Source of the DNA: Fidelibacterota bacterium
GTDB taxonomy: Bacteria; Fidelibacterota; Marinisomatia; Marinisomatales; UBA1611
DNA length: 8,882 nucleotides
Assembly: GCA_002713885.1 (NCBI GenBank)
Contig: PAVC01000051.1
Span: 1 to 8,882, forward strand
Direction of reading: 5' to 3'
This document shows, in pieces, positions 1 to 7,682 of the stretch (its first letter is position 1; each line of letters starts with the position of its first letter). The notes under the pieces are model-generated. The model searched no databases and was not told where the DNA came from. It worked only from the letters and a program-made list of their open reading frames with translations. Both the position numbers and the translations under genes were made by a program.

Positions 1-240
1 TTCTAAGCATAGTAAAATCTACAAATAATTACCCTACAATTTGTGTGGGGCTTATACCCCGAGCCCATACCGGTCTTTCTAGATATCCAGTTTAAAATTT
101 TAGTTGAAATTTGTAAAATGCTTGAGCTTTGTGCCAACTGCTGTTAGCTTCTATAGGTAGCAATATGGGAGCAGTATTATACTGCTGGTAGTTGCTTAAA
201 GTAGGAATTAATTAATCTTGGTTGCTGTTTCTATAATAAA
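1..240. other. Non-coding stretch with several inverted repeats
   Basis: I see no convincing gene here; the longest open stretch is about 44 codons (frame 1, ending near 150), lacks a good start and resembles no family I know. Several dyads suggest a folded RNA. GTGTGGG (43-49) can pair with CCCATAC (64-70), in competition with GGGG (47-50)/CCCC (57-60). A perfect 7-bp hairpin with a TTA loop lies at 170-186. CAACT (135-139) can pair with AGTTG (190-194), enclosing that hairpin and a second one (about 139-162). The dyad at 242-278 could also terminate a plus-strand transcript arriving from here. The stretch may be the 3' part of an RNA gene or merely intergenic sequence; I could not match it to rnpB, ssrA, SRP RNA, 6S RNA or 5S rRNA. 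Confidence 0.35.
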
Positions 241-241
241 G

Positions 242-278
242 AAAAAACCCCAACCTCTCGATGAGAAACCGGGGTTTT
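242..278 (-). terminator. Rho-independent terminator after tRNA-Asp
   Basis: AAAACCCC (244-251) pairs perfectly with GGGGTTTT (271-278). A small inner hairpin, TCTC (256-259) with GAGA (263-266), lies within the loop. Read on the minus strand the stem ends in a run of six U (complement of A 242-247), directly downstream of the tRNA. On the plus strand the dyad also ends in four U, so it could work in both directions. Confidence 0.8.
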
Positions 279-284
279 AGAGAG

Positions 285-357
<73 letters not shown>

Positions 358-358
<1 letters not shown>

Positions 359-666
359 TAATTTTTATCTATAGATGATTTTCTATCTTTATATATTAAA
401 GAAGCAGGAATTAGAAATATATAGCCTATCGTTAGCAATATAGGCGCCACTGACAGGCTCTGAAAGCTATAAGTATCTCCAACAGCCATAATAACATATC
501 CAAGAATTATCATTATAACCCCGCTAATAAAAAGGATATAATTTTTTTTTGTATATGACCAGCTATCAAAAAGACTTCCAGATTCATTCTTTCCATTATG
601 AAACAGTTTACTCATAGAGGGAGCAAAATTACTATTCATGGTATACCATCCAAAGTCATTTTTCAT
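358..666 (-). CDS. DUF3098 family small membrane protein
   Basis: This is a 102-residue protein with a polar N-terminal part (1-40) and two hydrophobic segments at about 43-62 and 72-92. Between them is the DUF3098-like stretch 'GYVIMAVGDTYSFQSLSVAPILLTIGYI', seen as G-Y-x-I-M, G-D and S-V-A-P (residues 56-76). DUF3098 proteins are small two-helix inner-membrane proteins of unknown function, found mostly in Bacteroidota. No Shine-Dalgarno precedes ATG 666. ATG at residue 10 is an alternative start that would keep both membrane segments. A TATAAT lies on the minus strand at 679-684 without a good -35. The TAG stop shares its last G (358) with the first base of tRNA-Asp. Confidence 0.75.
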
Positions 667-693
667 GTAAAATAATTAATTATATAATCAAAA

Positions 694-721
694 TTGACAG
701 TCATGGAGAAGAATGCATAAA
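694..721 (+). promoter_or_regulatory. Putative sigma70-type promoter for mltG-pcrA
   Basis: TTGACA (694-699) is a perfect -35 hexamer. After 16 bases comes CATAAA (716-721), a 4/6 match to the -10 consensus. Transcription would start near 728, inside or beside a run of eight C (724-731), leaving a leader of only about 9 nt before ATG 737. FCB bacteria often use a different promoter consensus, so this is tentative. Confidence 0.35.
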
Positions 722-736
722 TTCCCCCCCCTTTAA

Positions 737-1771
737 ATGAGCGTAGAAAGAATTCAAAAATCAATAATTGTATATTTAATATTTTCTGTATCTATAATAA
801 TAGCAACCTTTTTAGTAACAGTTTTTTATTGGCCTCAGAATAATATGAATAAAGAGATAAAAATAACAATTAATCATGGTGAGTCTCTATCGGTTATATC
901 AAAAAAACTTCAGAAAAAAGGAGTCATTACTAATGAAAATATTTTTGAGGTGGCGACAAAAATAAGAGGCCTAGATACCTCTATCCCAGTGGGAACATTC
1001 CTTATGCAAAACGTTAAAGTAAACCATGATATTATTAATCATTTAGTTTTTGGGAATCCTGAAAGAAAGAAAGTCACATTGTTGGAAGGATGGAACATAA
1101 AACAAACATCGAATCATTTATCAAAAGAGATGGGGTTTGATTACAACACTATTGTTGAAATTATAAATAATACAAGTTTCATTAATAGCTTAGGAATTAA
1201 ATCACAAAGCCTAGAAGGATATTTATTTCCTGATACATATTATTTTTTTGAGGGTGAGAATGTAAATTCTGTTATAAAAAGGCTAGTCAAAGAATATAAA
1301 TATTTCTGGACTGATTCAAATATTACGAAAGCAAGTAGCATCAGTTTAACGCAACATCAGATACTAACCTTAGCATCCATTATTGAGGGAGAGGCAATTT
1401 ATGACTCTGAGCGGCCGATTATTTCAGCAGTATATCATAACCGTCTAAAAAGAGGTATGAAACTCCAAGCTGATCCTACAGTTCAATATATTATCAAAGA
1501 TGGTCCAAGAAGGCTTCTCATTAAAGACTTGAGAATTAAATCTCCTTATAATACTTATCTGTATGAAGGACTTCCACCTGGGCCAATTAATTCTCCTGGG
1601 TTCAAATCATTAAGCGCGGCATTATACCCAGATGAAAATGACTATCTTTATTTTGTTGCAAAAGGGGACGGGTATCATACTTTTTCTAAAAATGAAAAAG
1701 AGCATGAACGTGCAAAAAGAGCCTTTCAGAGGGTAAGAAAAAAAGTTAAAAGAGATAGGGTTGGATCATGA
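737..1771 (+). CDS. mltG: Endolytic murein transglycosylase MltG (YceG family)
   Basis: MltG is an inner-membrane lytic transglycosylase that cleaves nascent peptidoglycan strands internally and so limits glycan length. This 344-residue protein is of normal length. It has an N-terminal membrane anchor (about 10-31) with the rest in the periplasm, a LysM-like region (about 42-110) and then the catalytic domain. Family signatures are 'GYLFPDTY' (161-168), 'LASIIEGEA' with the expected catalytic Glu217, 'LQADPTVQY' (243-251) and 'EGLPPGPINSPG' (277-288). The start is fixed because TAA (734-736) is in frame directly before ATG 737; there is no Shine-Dalgarno, only a C8 tract and TTTAA. The stop overlaps the pcrA start as ATGA (1768-1771), indicating translational coupling. 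Confidence 0.95.
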   Translation: MSVERIQKSIIVYLIFSVSIIIATFLVTVFYWPQNNMNKEIKITINHGESLSVISKKLQKKGVITNENIFEVATKIRGLDTSIPVGTFLMQNVKVNHDIINHLVFGNPERKKVTLLEGWNIKQTSNHLSKEMGFDYNTIVEIINNTSFINSLGIKSQSLEGYLFPDTYYFFEGENVNSVIKRLVKEYKYFWTDSNITKASSISLTQHQILTLASIIEGEAIYDSERPIISAVYHNRLKRGMKLQADPTVQYIIKDGPRRLLIKDLRIKSPYNTYLYEGLPPGPINSPGFKSLSAALYPDENDYLYFVAKGDGYHTFSKNEKEHERAKRAFQRVRKKVKRDRVGS

Positions 1772-3936
1772 GTTTGAAGTCCCTTAATTCAACTCAAAAA
1801 TCTGCTGTCGAAGCAGTAGATGGTCCAGTATTAATTTTTGCAGGAGCGGGAAGTGGAAAAACCAGGGTTCTCACTCATAAGTTGTTTTATCTAGTAAATG
1901 AAGGACTGTTTAAGCCTGCAGAAATTTTAGCCGTTACCTTTACAAACAAGGCTGCTAAAGAAATGAAAAACAGGGTCATGAAGCTGCTAAAGGCTAATGA
2001 GCTCCCTTTATCAATCGGCACTTTCCATTCAATATGTGCGCGAATACTTCGAGAAGATATTCAAGTACTTGGTTTTAGTAAGCACTTTGCAATTTACGAT
2101 GTAAAAGACCAACTAGATTTGATCAAAGTATTATTTGAGAATAATGATATATCTAAAACTTTAATTACTCCAAATCAATTAAGAAATCAAATCAGTTTAT
2201 TTAAAAATAAAATGATAGACCCCAAAACGGTTGAAAGAAGATCTAGAACTATTCTTGAAAAAACAGTTTCAAAAATTTATGCCGAATATCAAAAAGCTCT
2301 TAAACTTAATGATGCATTAGATTTTGATGATTTATTAACATTTCCCCTTGAGATTTTTAATAAAAAACCATCTATATTGAAAAAATATCAAACAAGATGG
2401 AAATATATATTGGTCGATGAATACCAAGACACTAACCGTGCTCAATTTGAATTCTTAACAGTATTAGCCCAAAAGCATCAAAATATCTGCGTAGTTGGAG
2501 ATGATGATCAATCGATCTACGGATGGAGAGGGGCAGAGATATCTAATATTCTTGACTTCGAAAAAACTTTTTCAAGTTGCAGAGTTTTTACACTTGAAAA
2601 AAACTATCGTTCAACACAGGAAATTTTAAATGCGGCAACCGCAGTTGTGATGAATAATGATAAAAGAGCAGATAAAAATCTTATTGCGGCGAATGGTCCA
2701 GGGGAGGCCTTAGGGTTAATCGAGACTAATGATGAACAAGAAGAGGCTAGTGCTATTGTATCATCGATTGAAAAAGAGATAAAACTTAATAAAAGAACAT
2801 TCAATAATTTTTCTGTATTATATAGAACAAATGCACAATCTAGAGCACTTGAAGAAAGTTTTATTAGGCAAGGAATACCATATAATATTGTTGGTAGCAT
2901 TCGTTTTTATCAACGGAAAGAAGTAAAAAATGTATTAGCCTATCTTAGGCTAGTTGTTAACCTTAAAGACACTATCTCGCTAAGGAGAATAATAAATTTC
3001 CCAGCAAGAGGAATCGGGGCAAAGACTATAGATAAATGTGTTCAGCAATCAGAAAAAGATAAAATCGAATTTATTGATGTGCTCAAAAACTCTGATAGAA
3101 TGGATATAAGAGGGAAACAGGCTGATTCATTATCTAAATTTTATAAAATAATAAAAAAATATCATGATTTAAGAGAAAAACTAAGTGCAAGCGAATTAGC
3201 CAGAAGCTTAATCGAAGAGATAGGTATCCTTTCATATTTTAAAAACTCTATGGAGCCAGATGCAAAAGATCGTTTTGATAATGTCGCAGAGTTATTAACA
3301 AGTATTGAAGAATTTTCTGTCCGTGATCAAAAAGCAAGCCTCAGTAGATTTCTTGAAGATGTGTCTTTACAAACGGATATAGATCATTGGAATGATTCTG
3401 ATAATAGGGTAACAATGATGACTATACACTCATCTAAAGGCCTAGAGTTTCCAGTAGTATTTATTGCCGGGATGGATGAGGGGCTTTTCCCTCTATTTAA
3501 CTCTATTGATGATAAAGAGGAGTTGGAGGAGGAGCGGAGACTTTTTTATGTAGCACTAACTCGAGCAGAAGAGAGAGTATATATATTATATGCTACTAAC
3601 AGAAGGAGAATGGGTGTCGAAATGGTTAACGGTTTACCAAGCAGATTTATTAATGAAATTCCTGAAAATTCTTTGGAGAGAATAAGTTTTAGTTCTTCAG
3701 TTACGAGAAAATTTGTACCTGGAACACGAAAAAAAGATGGACTAACTCAAATGGTCAGAACTGTAACGGATTTTGATGATTTCCAAGTGGGTGACAATGT
3801 TGAGCATTCAATTTTCGGGGCTGGAAAGATAATGGCTTTGAGTGGCACCGGCGAAAATCAAAGGGTTGGTGTGGTTTTCAGTGATGGAACCAAGAAAAAA
3901 TTAATCGTAAAATTTGCCAATCTGAAAAAAATATAA
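1768..3936 (+). CDS. pcrA: UvrD/PcrA-type 3'-5' DNA helicase
   Basis: This is a 722-residue superfamily 1A helicase that unwinds DNA during repair, replication restart and removal of blocks such as stalled RNA polymerase. All motifs are intact: Q motif 'LNSTQKSAV' (6-14), Walker A 'GAGSGKT' (26-32), Ia 'TFTNKAA' (57-63), II 'VDEYQD' (216-221), III 'GDDDQSIYGWRGA' (244-256), IV 'NYRS' (279-282), V 'TIHSSKGLEF' (552-561) and VI 'RRLFYVALTRA' (590-600). The C-terminus has the PcrA/UvrD Tudor-like domain (about 670-722), seen as 'VGDNVEHSIFGAGKI'. Length and ending favour PcrA/UvrD over Rep. It begins in the mltG stop codon (ATGA); AGGG at 1757-1760 is a weak ribosome-binding candidate seven bases upstream. 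Confidence 0.95.
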   Translation: MSLKSLNSTQKSAVEAVDGPVLIFAGAGSGKTRVLTHKLFYLVNEGLFKPAEILAVTFTNKAAKEMKNRVMKLLKANELPLSIGTFHSICARILREDIQVLGFSKHFAIYDVKDQLDLIKVLFENNDISKTLITPNQLRNQISLFKNKMIDPKTVERRSRTILEKTVSKIYAEYQKALKLNDALDFDDLLTFPLEIFNKKPSILKKYQTRWKYILVDEYQDTNRAQFEFLTVLAQKHQNICVVGDDDQSIYGWRGAEISNILDFEKTFSSCRVFTLEKNYRSTQEILNAATAVVMNNDKRADKNLIAANGPGEALGLIETNDEQEEASAIVSSIEKEIKLNKRTFNNFSVLYRTNAQSRALEESFIRQGIPYNIVGSIRFYQRKEVKNVLAYLRLVVNLKDTISLRRIINFPARGIGAKTIDKCVQQSEKDKIEFIDVLKNSDRMDIRGKQADSLSKFYKIIKKYHDLREKLSASELARSLIEEIGILSYFKNSMEPDAKDRFDNVAELLTSIEEFSVRDQKASLSRFLEDVSLQTDIDHWNDSDNRVTMMTIHSSKGLEFPVVFIAGMDEGLFPLFNSIDDKEELEEERRLFYVALTRAEERVYILYATNRRRMGVEMVNGLPSRFINEIPENSLERISFSSSVTRKFVPGTRKKDGLTQMVRTVTDFDDFQVGDNVEHSIFGAGKIMALSGTGENQRVGVVFSDGTKKKLIVKFANLKKI

Positions 3937-4003
3937 ATTTCTTTTATAGGCTGATGATTGTCAGTTATTTTAATATATAAAATTTCAGAATCAATCTTTA
4001 ATA

Positions 4004-4438
4004 ATGATTAATAATATGAATCATATAGATCAGTTAAAAAACATACTAAAAACTGAAGGACTAAGACATACTAAACAAAGACAGCAGGTCTGGGACGAGA
4101 TAAGAATTTCTTCAGATCATAGAGATGCTGAAGAGATATATATAGCTATAAATAAGAATAAAGATCTGAAAGTCTCAAGAGCTACTGTATATAGAACTAT
4201 CGATGTGCTAGTAAAAAATAACTTGGTCAGAAAAATGGAACTTGGTGACGGCCGCGCTCTATATGAGCATAAAATTGATGATGGACACCATGACCATATT
4301 ATATGTGTTGAGACTGGAAAAATTATAGAGTTTTATAATGAAGATCTTGAAATCCTTCAAGAAAACATTGTAAAAAAACATGGCTATGAGCTTGTGAGGC
4401 ATGTACATCAGTTATTCGTAAAGCCAATAAAAAAATAA
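4004..4438 (+). CDS. fur: Fur-family metal-dependent transcriptional regulator
   Basis: A 144-residue dimeric DNA-binding repressor of the Fur superfamily. The winged-helix domain covers about 8-90, with recognition helix 'VSRATVYRTIDVLVKNNLV' (57-75). It is followed by 'GDGRALYEH' and the metal-binding dimerisation domain with 'HHDH' (95-98), Glu109, His126, His133 and His135. By comparison with Fur, His39, Glu79, His96 and His98 fit one metal site, and His95, Asp97, Glu109 and His126 fit the other. The usual CxxC structural-zinc pairs are absent: the first is reduced to Cys101-V-E-Thr104, and the C-terminus ends 'LFVKPIKK' without cysteines. Subfamily (Fur, Zur, PerR, Mur) cannot be settled from sequence alone. 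Met5 (4016) is an alternative start. A near-perfect dyad overlaps the first codons. Confidence 0.88.
   Translation: MINNMNHIDQLKNILKTEGLRHTKQRQQVWDEIRISSDHRDAEEIYIAINKNKDLKVSRATVYRTIDVLVKNNLVRKMELGDGRALYEHKIDDGHHDHIICVETGKIIEFYNEDLEILQENIVKKHGYELVRHVHQLFVKPIKK
4005..4023. promoter_or_regulatory. 19-bp dyad over the fur start codon, possible operator
   Basis: TGATTAATAATATGAATCA is symmetric at 8 of 9 base pairs around its centre. Its length and A/T-rich TGAT...ATCA form resemble Fur-family boxes (19 bp, GATAAT-like half-sites). It overlaps ATG 4004 and ATG 4016, where a bound repressor could block transcription or initiation. It may equally reflect AT-rich coding sequence; autoregulation is an inference. 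Confidence 0.35.
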
Positions 4439-4467
4439 ATTAGTTTATTTATTATACTAAATTTTTT
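4437..4467. terminator. Weak bidirectional terminator between fur and GNAT gene
   Basis: AAATTAGT (4437-4444) pairs with ACTAAATTT (4456-4464) as eight A/T-rich base pairs with one bulged A and an 11-nt loop. T-rich tracts follow on both strands. It overlaps the ends of both convergent genes, whose stop codons are 13 nt apart. The low G+C of the stem makes it weak. Confidence 0.3.
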
Positions 4468-4937
4468 AGCATTTTAATTTTACCTGATTTATTAATACTT
4501 ATATCTAAATAGCCTAGACTATTATATAGTTTCTTTGCGATTTGATTCTTTTTCATAACATTAATATTAATCTTATTAATATTTTTTTTTGTAATAACCT
4601 TCTCGGCATGAATTATTAATTTTTTTGCGTATCCATTTCGCTGGTAATCAGAATCTATAATTAAATGAAATAAGTGCGCAGATTCTGATTCTTTATTTAT
4701 CCTAATACTAAGATGACCTATAATCCAATTATTATATTTAAGAATAAATGTAGTGCTTTTATTTAAGTATGATAGATTTATCCAGCGTCCTATCTTAAAA
4801 GGGTATGTCATTTCAGGGTGAACAAAGTGAAGTATTTTTGGGTCTGAAAACCAACTAGATAAACAAGCATTGAGTATTCTAAGATCTTCTTTTTTATTAT
4901 AGGATATAGTTGAAATGGATATTTCTGAATTGCTCAT
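4452..4937 (-). CDS. GNAT family N-acetyltransferase
   Basis: A 161-residue protein with the GNAT fold, expected to move an acetyl group from acetyl-CoA to an amine (small molecule or protein N-terminus or lysine). Motif A, which binds the CoA pyrophosphate, is visible as 'HLIIDSDYQRNGYAKKLI' (91-108), with the Q/R-x-x-G-x-A form at Gln99/Arg100-Gly102-Ala104. Motif B-like sequence 'NQIAKKLYNSLGY' (131-143) follows, with the common Tyr near its end. The substrate cannot be predicted. There is no Shine-Dalgarno before ATG 4937. It is convergent with fur and divergent from the barrel gene (72 nt apart from its ATG), so it appears to be a single-gene unit. Confidence 0.85.
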   Translation of the reverse strand: MSNSEISISTISYNKKEDLRILNACLSSWFSDPKILHFVHPEMTYPFKIGRWINLSYLNKSTTFILKYNNWIIGHLSIRINKESESAHLFHLIIDSDYQRNGYAKKLIIHAEKVITKKNINKININVMKKNQIAKKLYNSLGYLDISINKSGKIKMLKNLV

Positions 4938-5009
4938 TCAAGGTGTTACTTTCAATTAATTAATTTTCTTCATTATATAAATATATTATAGTGGATATAT
5001 TTGGACTTT

Positions 5010-6602
5010 ATGTTACGAATTATAATATTTCTTTTAATTGGAATAGTTATGGCACAAGACAAGTTAAACATGCCATATGATTATTCAAGGCATCAGGGTT
5101 ATGTTATTAATAATGGCAGCATGATGTGGAACGAGGATTGGAGATCAGGCCTTTTTTTCTTTGATGGGACTTTTGCAAACTACCCGTCCACTTTTGGTCC
5201 ACAAATTGAGTCTAATTATTTTTTCCCTGATATAGACTCAACACTATCTGATTCAAATTATACCTCATCCTATTTTGATTGGGTGCAAGGTGATTATTAT
5301 TTAGATAATCTTGATATTGGGGTAGAATATTCAACTGATCATAGAATAACTAAATTAAATGGTTTTAAGAAAAGATATGCTGGAGCATATAATCAATATA
5401 CCATACCACCTGGGGCGCCTATTCCGATACAATATACTTATCTAGGGAATTATAGCTCAAAAGGAGATAAAAATTTAATAGGCATAGCTATTGGAAATTT
5501 TAATTCAGATTTTGGATTATTGGATAGTTTAGGAACTTCATATATTGATTCTAGAATTACATCTTCTAATATTTCATATAGGCATGATTACGACAGTCTA
5601 TATTTTACTATTGATGGTCATAATTTTTTACAACGCTATAACAGTTTGAATTCAAAAGTGATGACGGAGGGTGTTCGCTACCTAACGAGGACTAAACTTT
5701 CAGGTTCGATCTATTTAATTAGAAATCATAATCATATACTTTCAGTTGTTGCCGATTTTAATAAAAGATCATTGCGGTCAGACAGATTTAGGTCTATTGG
5801 CTGGAGCTCAGTAAAAATTGGGATAGGTCATAATAACTACTCCTTTAACCTAGGCAGTATGGATTTAGGCAATAATAACAATATTATTATGGATGGTGAG
5901 GCGTCCTATAAAGTTGGAAGATATCTATTCAAATCAAGCTTCGGCCACATATTTAGGCCATCGCATATCAGCCTCTCTGACACAATTTATGTCGAGGAAA
6001 AAAATCAGTTTATATTAGATGGTGAGTGGTCTCATAAAAGAATAGATATAGGCGCCCATATTTATTTGAATAATTATCAAGGAAATACAAATTCGTCTAA
6101 TAATGAAATAATTTTGCCAAATAATGGATCTAATATTTGGTTTACAGGAACGATAAGGTATCGGCTTGTTGGGAATCATTTTTTTCTACTTAGATATGAT
6201 AAAATGAAGTCCAATAATTATATTACTGATGGTATTGAAGATAGGATAAAAATAAAATTTAATAATCACTTTAATTTATTTTCTCAAGCAATGGGAGTGC
6301 AAACATCGCTTTCATTTAGTGGGTTTATTAACAGATATAGTGATTATGCTTTAAGCCCGACAGAGCAATACCCTATAAAAATTGATTCACAAGAAACATT
6401 AGAAAATATTTGGCTAATAGATTTTTCTATATTATGCAGTGTAAAAAGTTTACAAGTAAAATATGAAATGAATAACCTAACAAATATTATCTATGATTAT
6501 TTAGGTGGTAATAAGCAGGACCATAGTGTGCAGTTTAATCCATATTTTCCTAAGATGCGTAGACTTGCATCATTATCAATTAAATGGAACTTTCTAGACT
6601 AA
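5010..6602 (+). CDS. Outer-membrane beta-barrel protein, TonB-receptor-like C-terminus without plug
   Basis: I do not recognise an exact family. The 530-residue product starts with a Sec signal peptide (MLRIIIFLLIGIVMA, probable cleavage before Gln16). It then shows alternating-hydrophobicity, aromatic- and Asn/Ser-rich stretches typical of membrane beta-strands. The end resembles the last strands of TonB-dependent receptors: 'NNLTNIIYDY' (488-497), a polar loop, 'NPYFPKMRR', then 'LASLSIKWNF' with Phe528 almost terminal. No plug domain or TonB box is visible after the signal peptide, so it is either a porin-like barrel or a plugless receptor relative. An in-frame TTG at 5001 exists, but ATG 5010 gives a normal signal peptide. 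The stop TAA overlaps the stop of the opposing BtuG-like gene. No riboswitch or Fur-like box is seen upstream. Confidence 0.7.
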   Translation: MLRIIIFLLIGIVMAQDKLNMPYDYSRHQGYVINNGSMMWNEDWRSGLFFFDGTFANYPSTFGPQIESNYFFPDIDSTLSDSNYTSSYFDWVQGDYYLDNLDIGVEYSTDHRITKLNGFKKRYAGAYNQYTIPPGAPIPIQYTYLGNYSSKGDKNLIGIAIGNFNSDFGLLDSLGTSYIDSRITSSNISYRHDYDSLYFTIDGHNFLQRYNSLNSKVMTEGVRYLTRTKLSGSIYLIRNHNHILSVVADFNKRSLRSDRFRSIGWSSVKIGIGHNNYSFNLGSMDLGNNNNIIMDGEASYKVGRYLFKSSFGHIFRPSHISLSDTIYVEEKNQFILDGEWSHKRIDIGAHIYLNNYQGNTNSSNNEIILPNNGSNIWFTGTIRYRLVGNHFFLLRYDKMKSNNYITDGIEDRIKIKFNNHFNLFSQAMGVQTSLSFSGFINRYSDYALSPTEQYPIKIDSQETLENIWLIDFSILCSVKSLQVKYEMNNLTNIIYDYLGGNKQDHSVQFNPYFPKMRRLASLSIKWNFLD

Positions 6603-7681
6603 TTTATTTCCCAAATTTCGTAATCACCTGGAGAAGCTCCGACCTCATATAACATTTCGAATTCACCAATTTCATTATGGATATAAACTGTATCAGGCGA
6701 TAGATAGTCACTAGTTATCCCAAAATAGACATAATTGTCTAAAGATCCAGCAGAGTACAAGTTTGATGCTCCGTAATCTCCAATCCTTGATGAAGATCTA
6801 ATATTGAGGTTGCTCTCATCAATTGGTGCGATTCCACCATCGTAAGTTCGATAGACTTGATTGTTAAGGGACATCACATTGCCTCCGCATACTATTCCAG
6901 AACTATATTCCTTTTTTACTATTTCATTGGTTAAAAGATCAATATGCGTTGTTCCAAAATAGGTTTGACCCCAGTCTTCACTATAATATGTTCTTGAGAC
7001 CCATAAGTTATTATTTTCTATAACCATGTGCTGAGGTCCTTTGCCAACTTCATATGTTTCAACAACCTGATTGGTCTCGGGGTTTATTTTAACTACACTT
7101 GAGCCATTTCCTTGGTCATAGATCTCGAGATTAGATATGCAAACATATAAAAATGACTCATCTGAAATTATATCTTCTGGTAAACCATCTAGCACTATCT
7201 GATTTTCAATATCATAAGTATATAAGTTTAAAACTTTTATGTCTTTTGTAATCCAGTTTGTGAAATATAGCTTATCGTTAAAAACAACCATTTCTCTTGG
7301 AGCAGAGTTTTGTGTTGAGACCGTGATTCCAGGCAAAACAAGCCCGGATTCAGATATGGTATATCTTTTTATTTCACTGCTGCCGTTTATGATAACAAAT
7401 AGCATATCGTCGTACACTAAAATGGATTGTACAACATCTCCAATATTATCTATTGACTGAATTTTTTTTTCATCTTTAAATACGGATATAGATCCATTTC
7501 CCTGGCCAAAGTTTCCTTCACTAGCGATAAATAATAGGCGAGAAGTAATTTCTGGCGATTTGTTTATGCTATTGTCACAGCTGATAAAAATAAATAACAC
7601 ACTAATTAAAATTGGATAAAATAACATGGGCAAGATTTTGTTAACTATATGAGATAAAATTAATGTGTTTATGTTTTTCAT
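6599..7681 (-). CDS. DUF5074/YncE-like beta-propeller lipoprotein, BtuG-like (probable cobalamin binding)
   Basis: A 360-residue predicted lipoprotein: hydrophobic segment about 16-33, then lipobox-like 'FISC' with Cys35. The rest is a repeat-built beta-propeller with DUF5074/YncE-type motifs: 'ASEGNFGQGNGSISVF' (53-68), 'NIGDVVQSI' (79-87), 'INGSSEIKRYTI' (98-109), 'APREMVVFNDKLYFTNW' (127-143), 'LPEDI' (167-171) and 'GKGPQHMV' (213-220). In Bacteroides, surface propellers of this type (BtuG) capture vitamin B12 and pass it to BtuB. The cobalamin riboswitch directly upstream makes the same role likely here. ATG 7681 is preferred to the in-frame ATG 7723, because the GGGAG ribosome-binding site lies seven bases before 7681 and 7723 falls inside the riboswitch. 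The stop TAG overlaps the barrel gene's TAA. Confidence 0.78.
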   Translation of the reverse strand: MKNINTLILSHIVNKILPMLFYPILISVLFIFISCDNSINKSPEITSRLLFIASEGNFGQGNGSISVFKDEKKIQSIDNIGDVVQSILVYDDMLFVIINGSSEIKRYTISESGLVLPGITVSTQNSAPREMVVFNDKLYFTNWITKDIKVLNLYTYDIENQIVLDGLPEDIISDESFLYVCISNLEIYDQGNGSSVVKINPETNQVVETYEVGKGPQHMVIENNNLWVSRTYYSEDWGQTYFGTTHIDLLTNEIVKKEYSSGIVCGGNVMSLNNQVYRTYDGGIAPIDESNLNIRSSSRIGDYGASNLYSAGSLDNYVYFGITSDYLSPDTVYIHNEIGEFEMLYEVGASPGDYEIWEIN

Positions 7682-7682
7682 A

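Noticed and set aside
35..60. Possible 3' end of RNase P RNA (ACA followed by GGCTTATA)
   Set aside because: The conserved ACAGAA element is not present, and upstream bases do not match the P4 or P2 regions, so the similarity is probably chance.
2604..2900. Minus-strand open frame inside pcrA
   Set aside because: It is opposite a fully conserved helicase region and resembles no family.
5001..5009. TTG start for the barrel gene
   Set aside because: ATG at 5010 gives a standard signal peptide and is the better start codon.
4938..5009. Fur box or riboswitch controlling the barrel gene
   Set aside because: Only AT-rich sequence without a clear dyad or RNA motif is seen; a TATATTTG at 4995-5002 is too close to the start to be a convincing promoter element.
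7239..7460. Plus-strand open frame inside the BtuG-like gene
   Set aside because: It is antisense to conserved propeller repeats and has no independent support.
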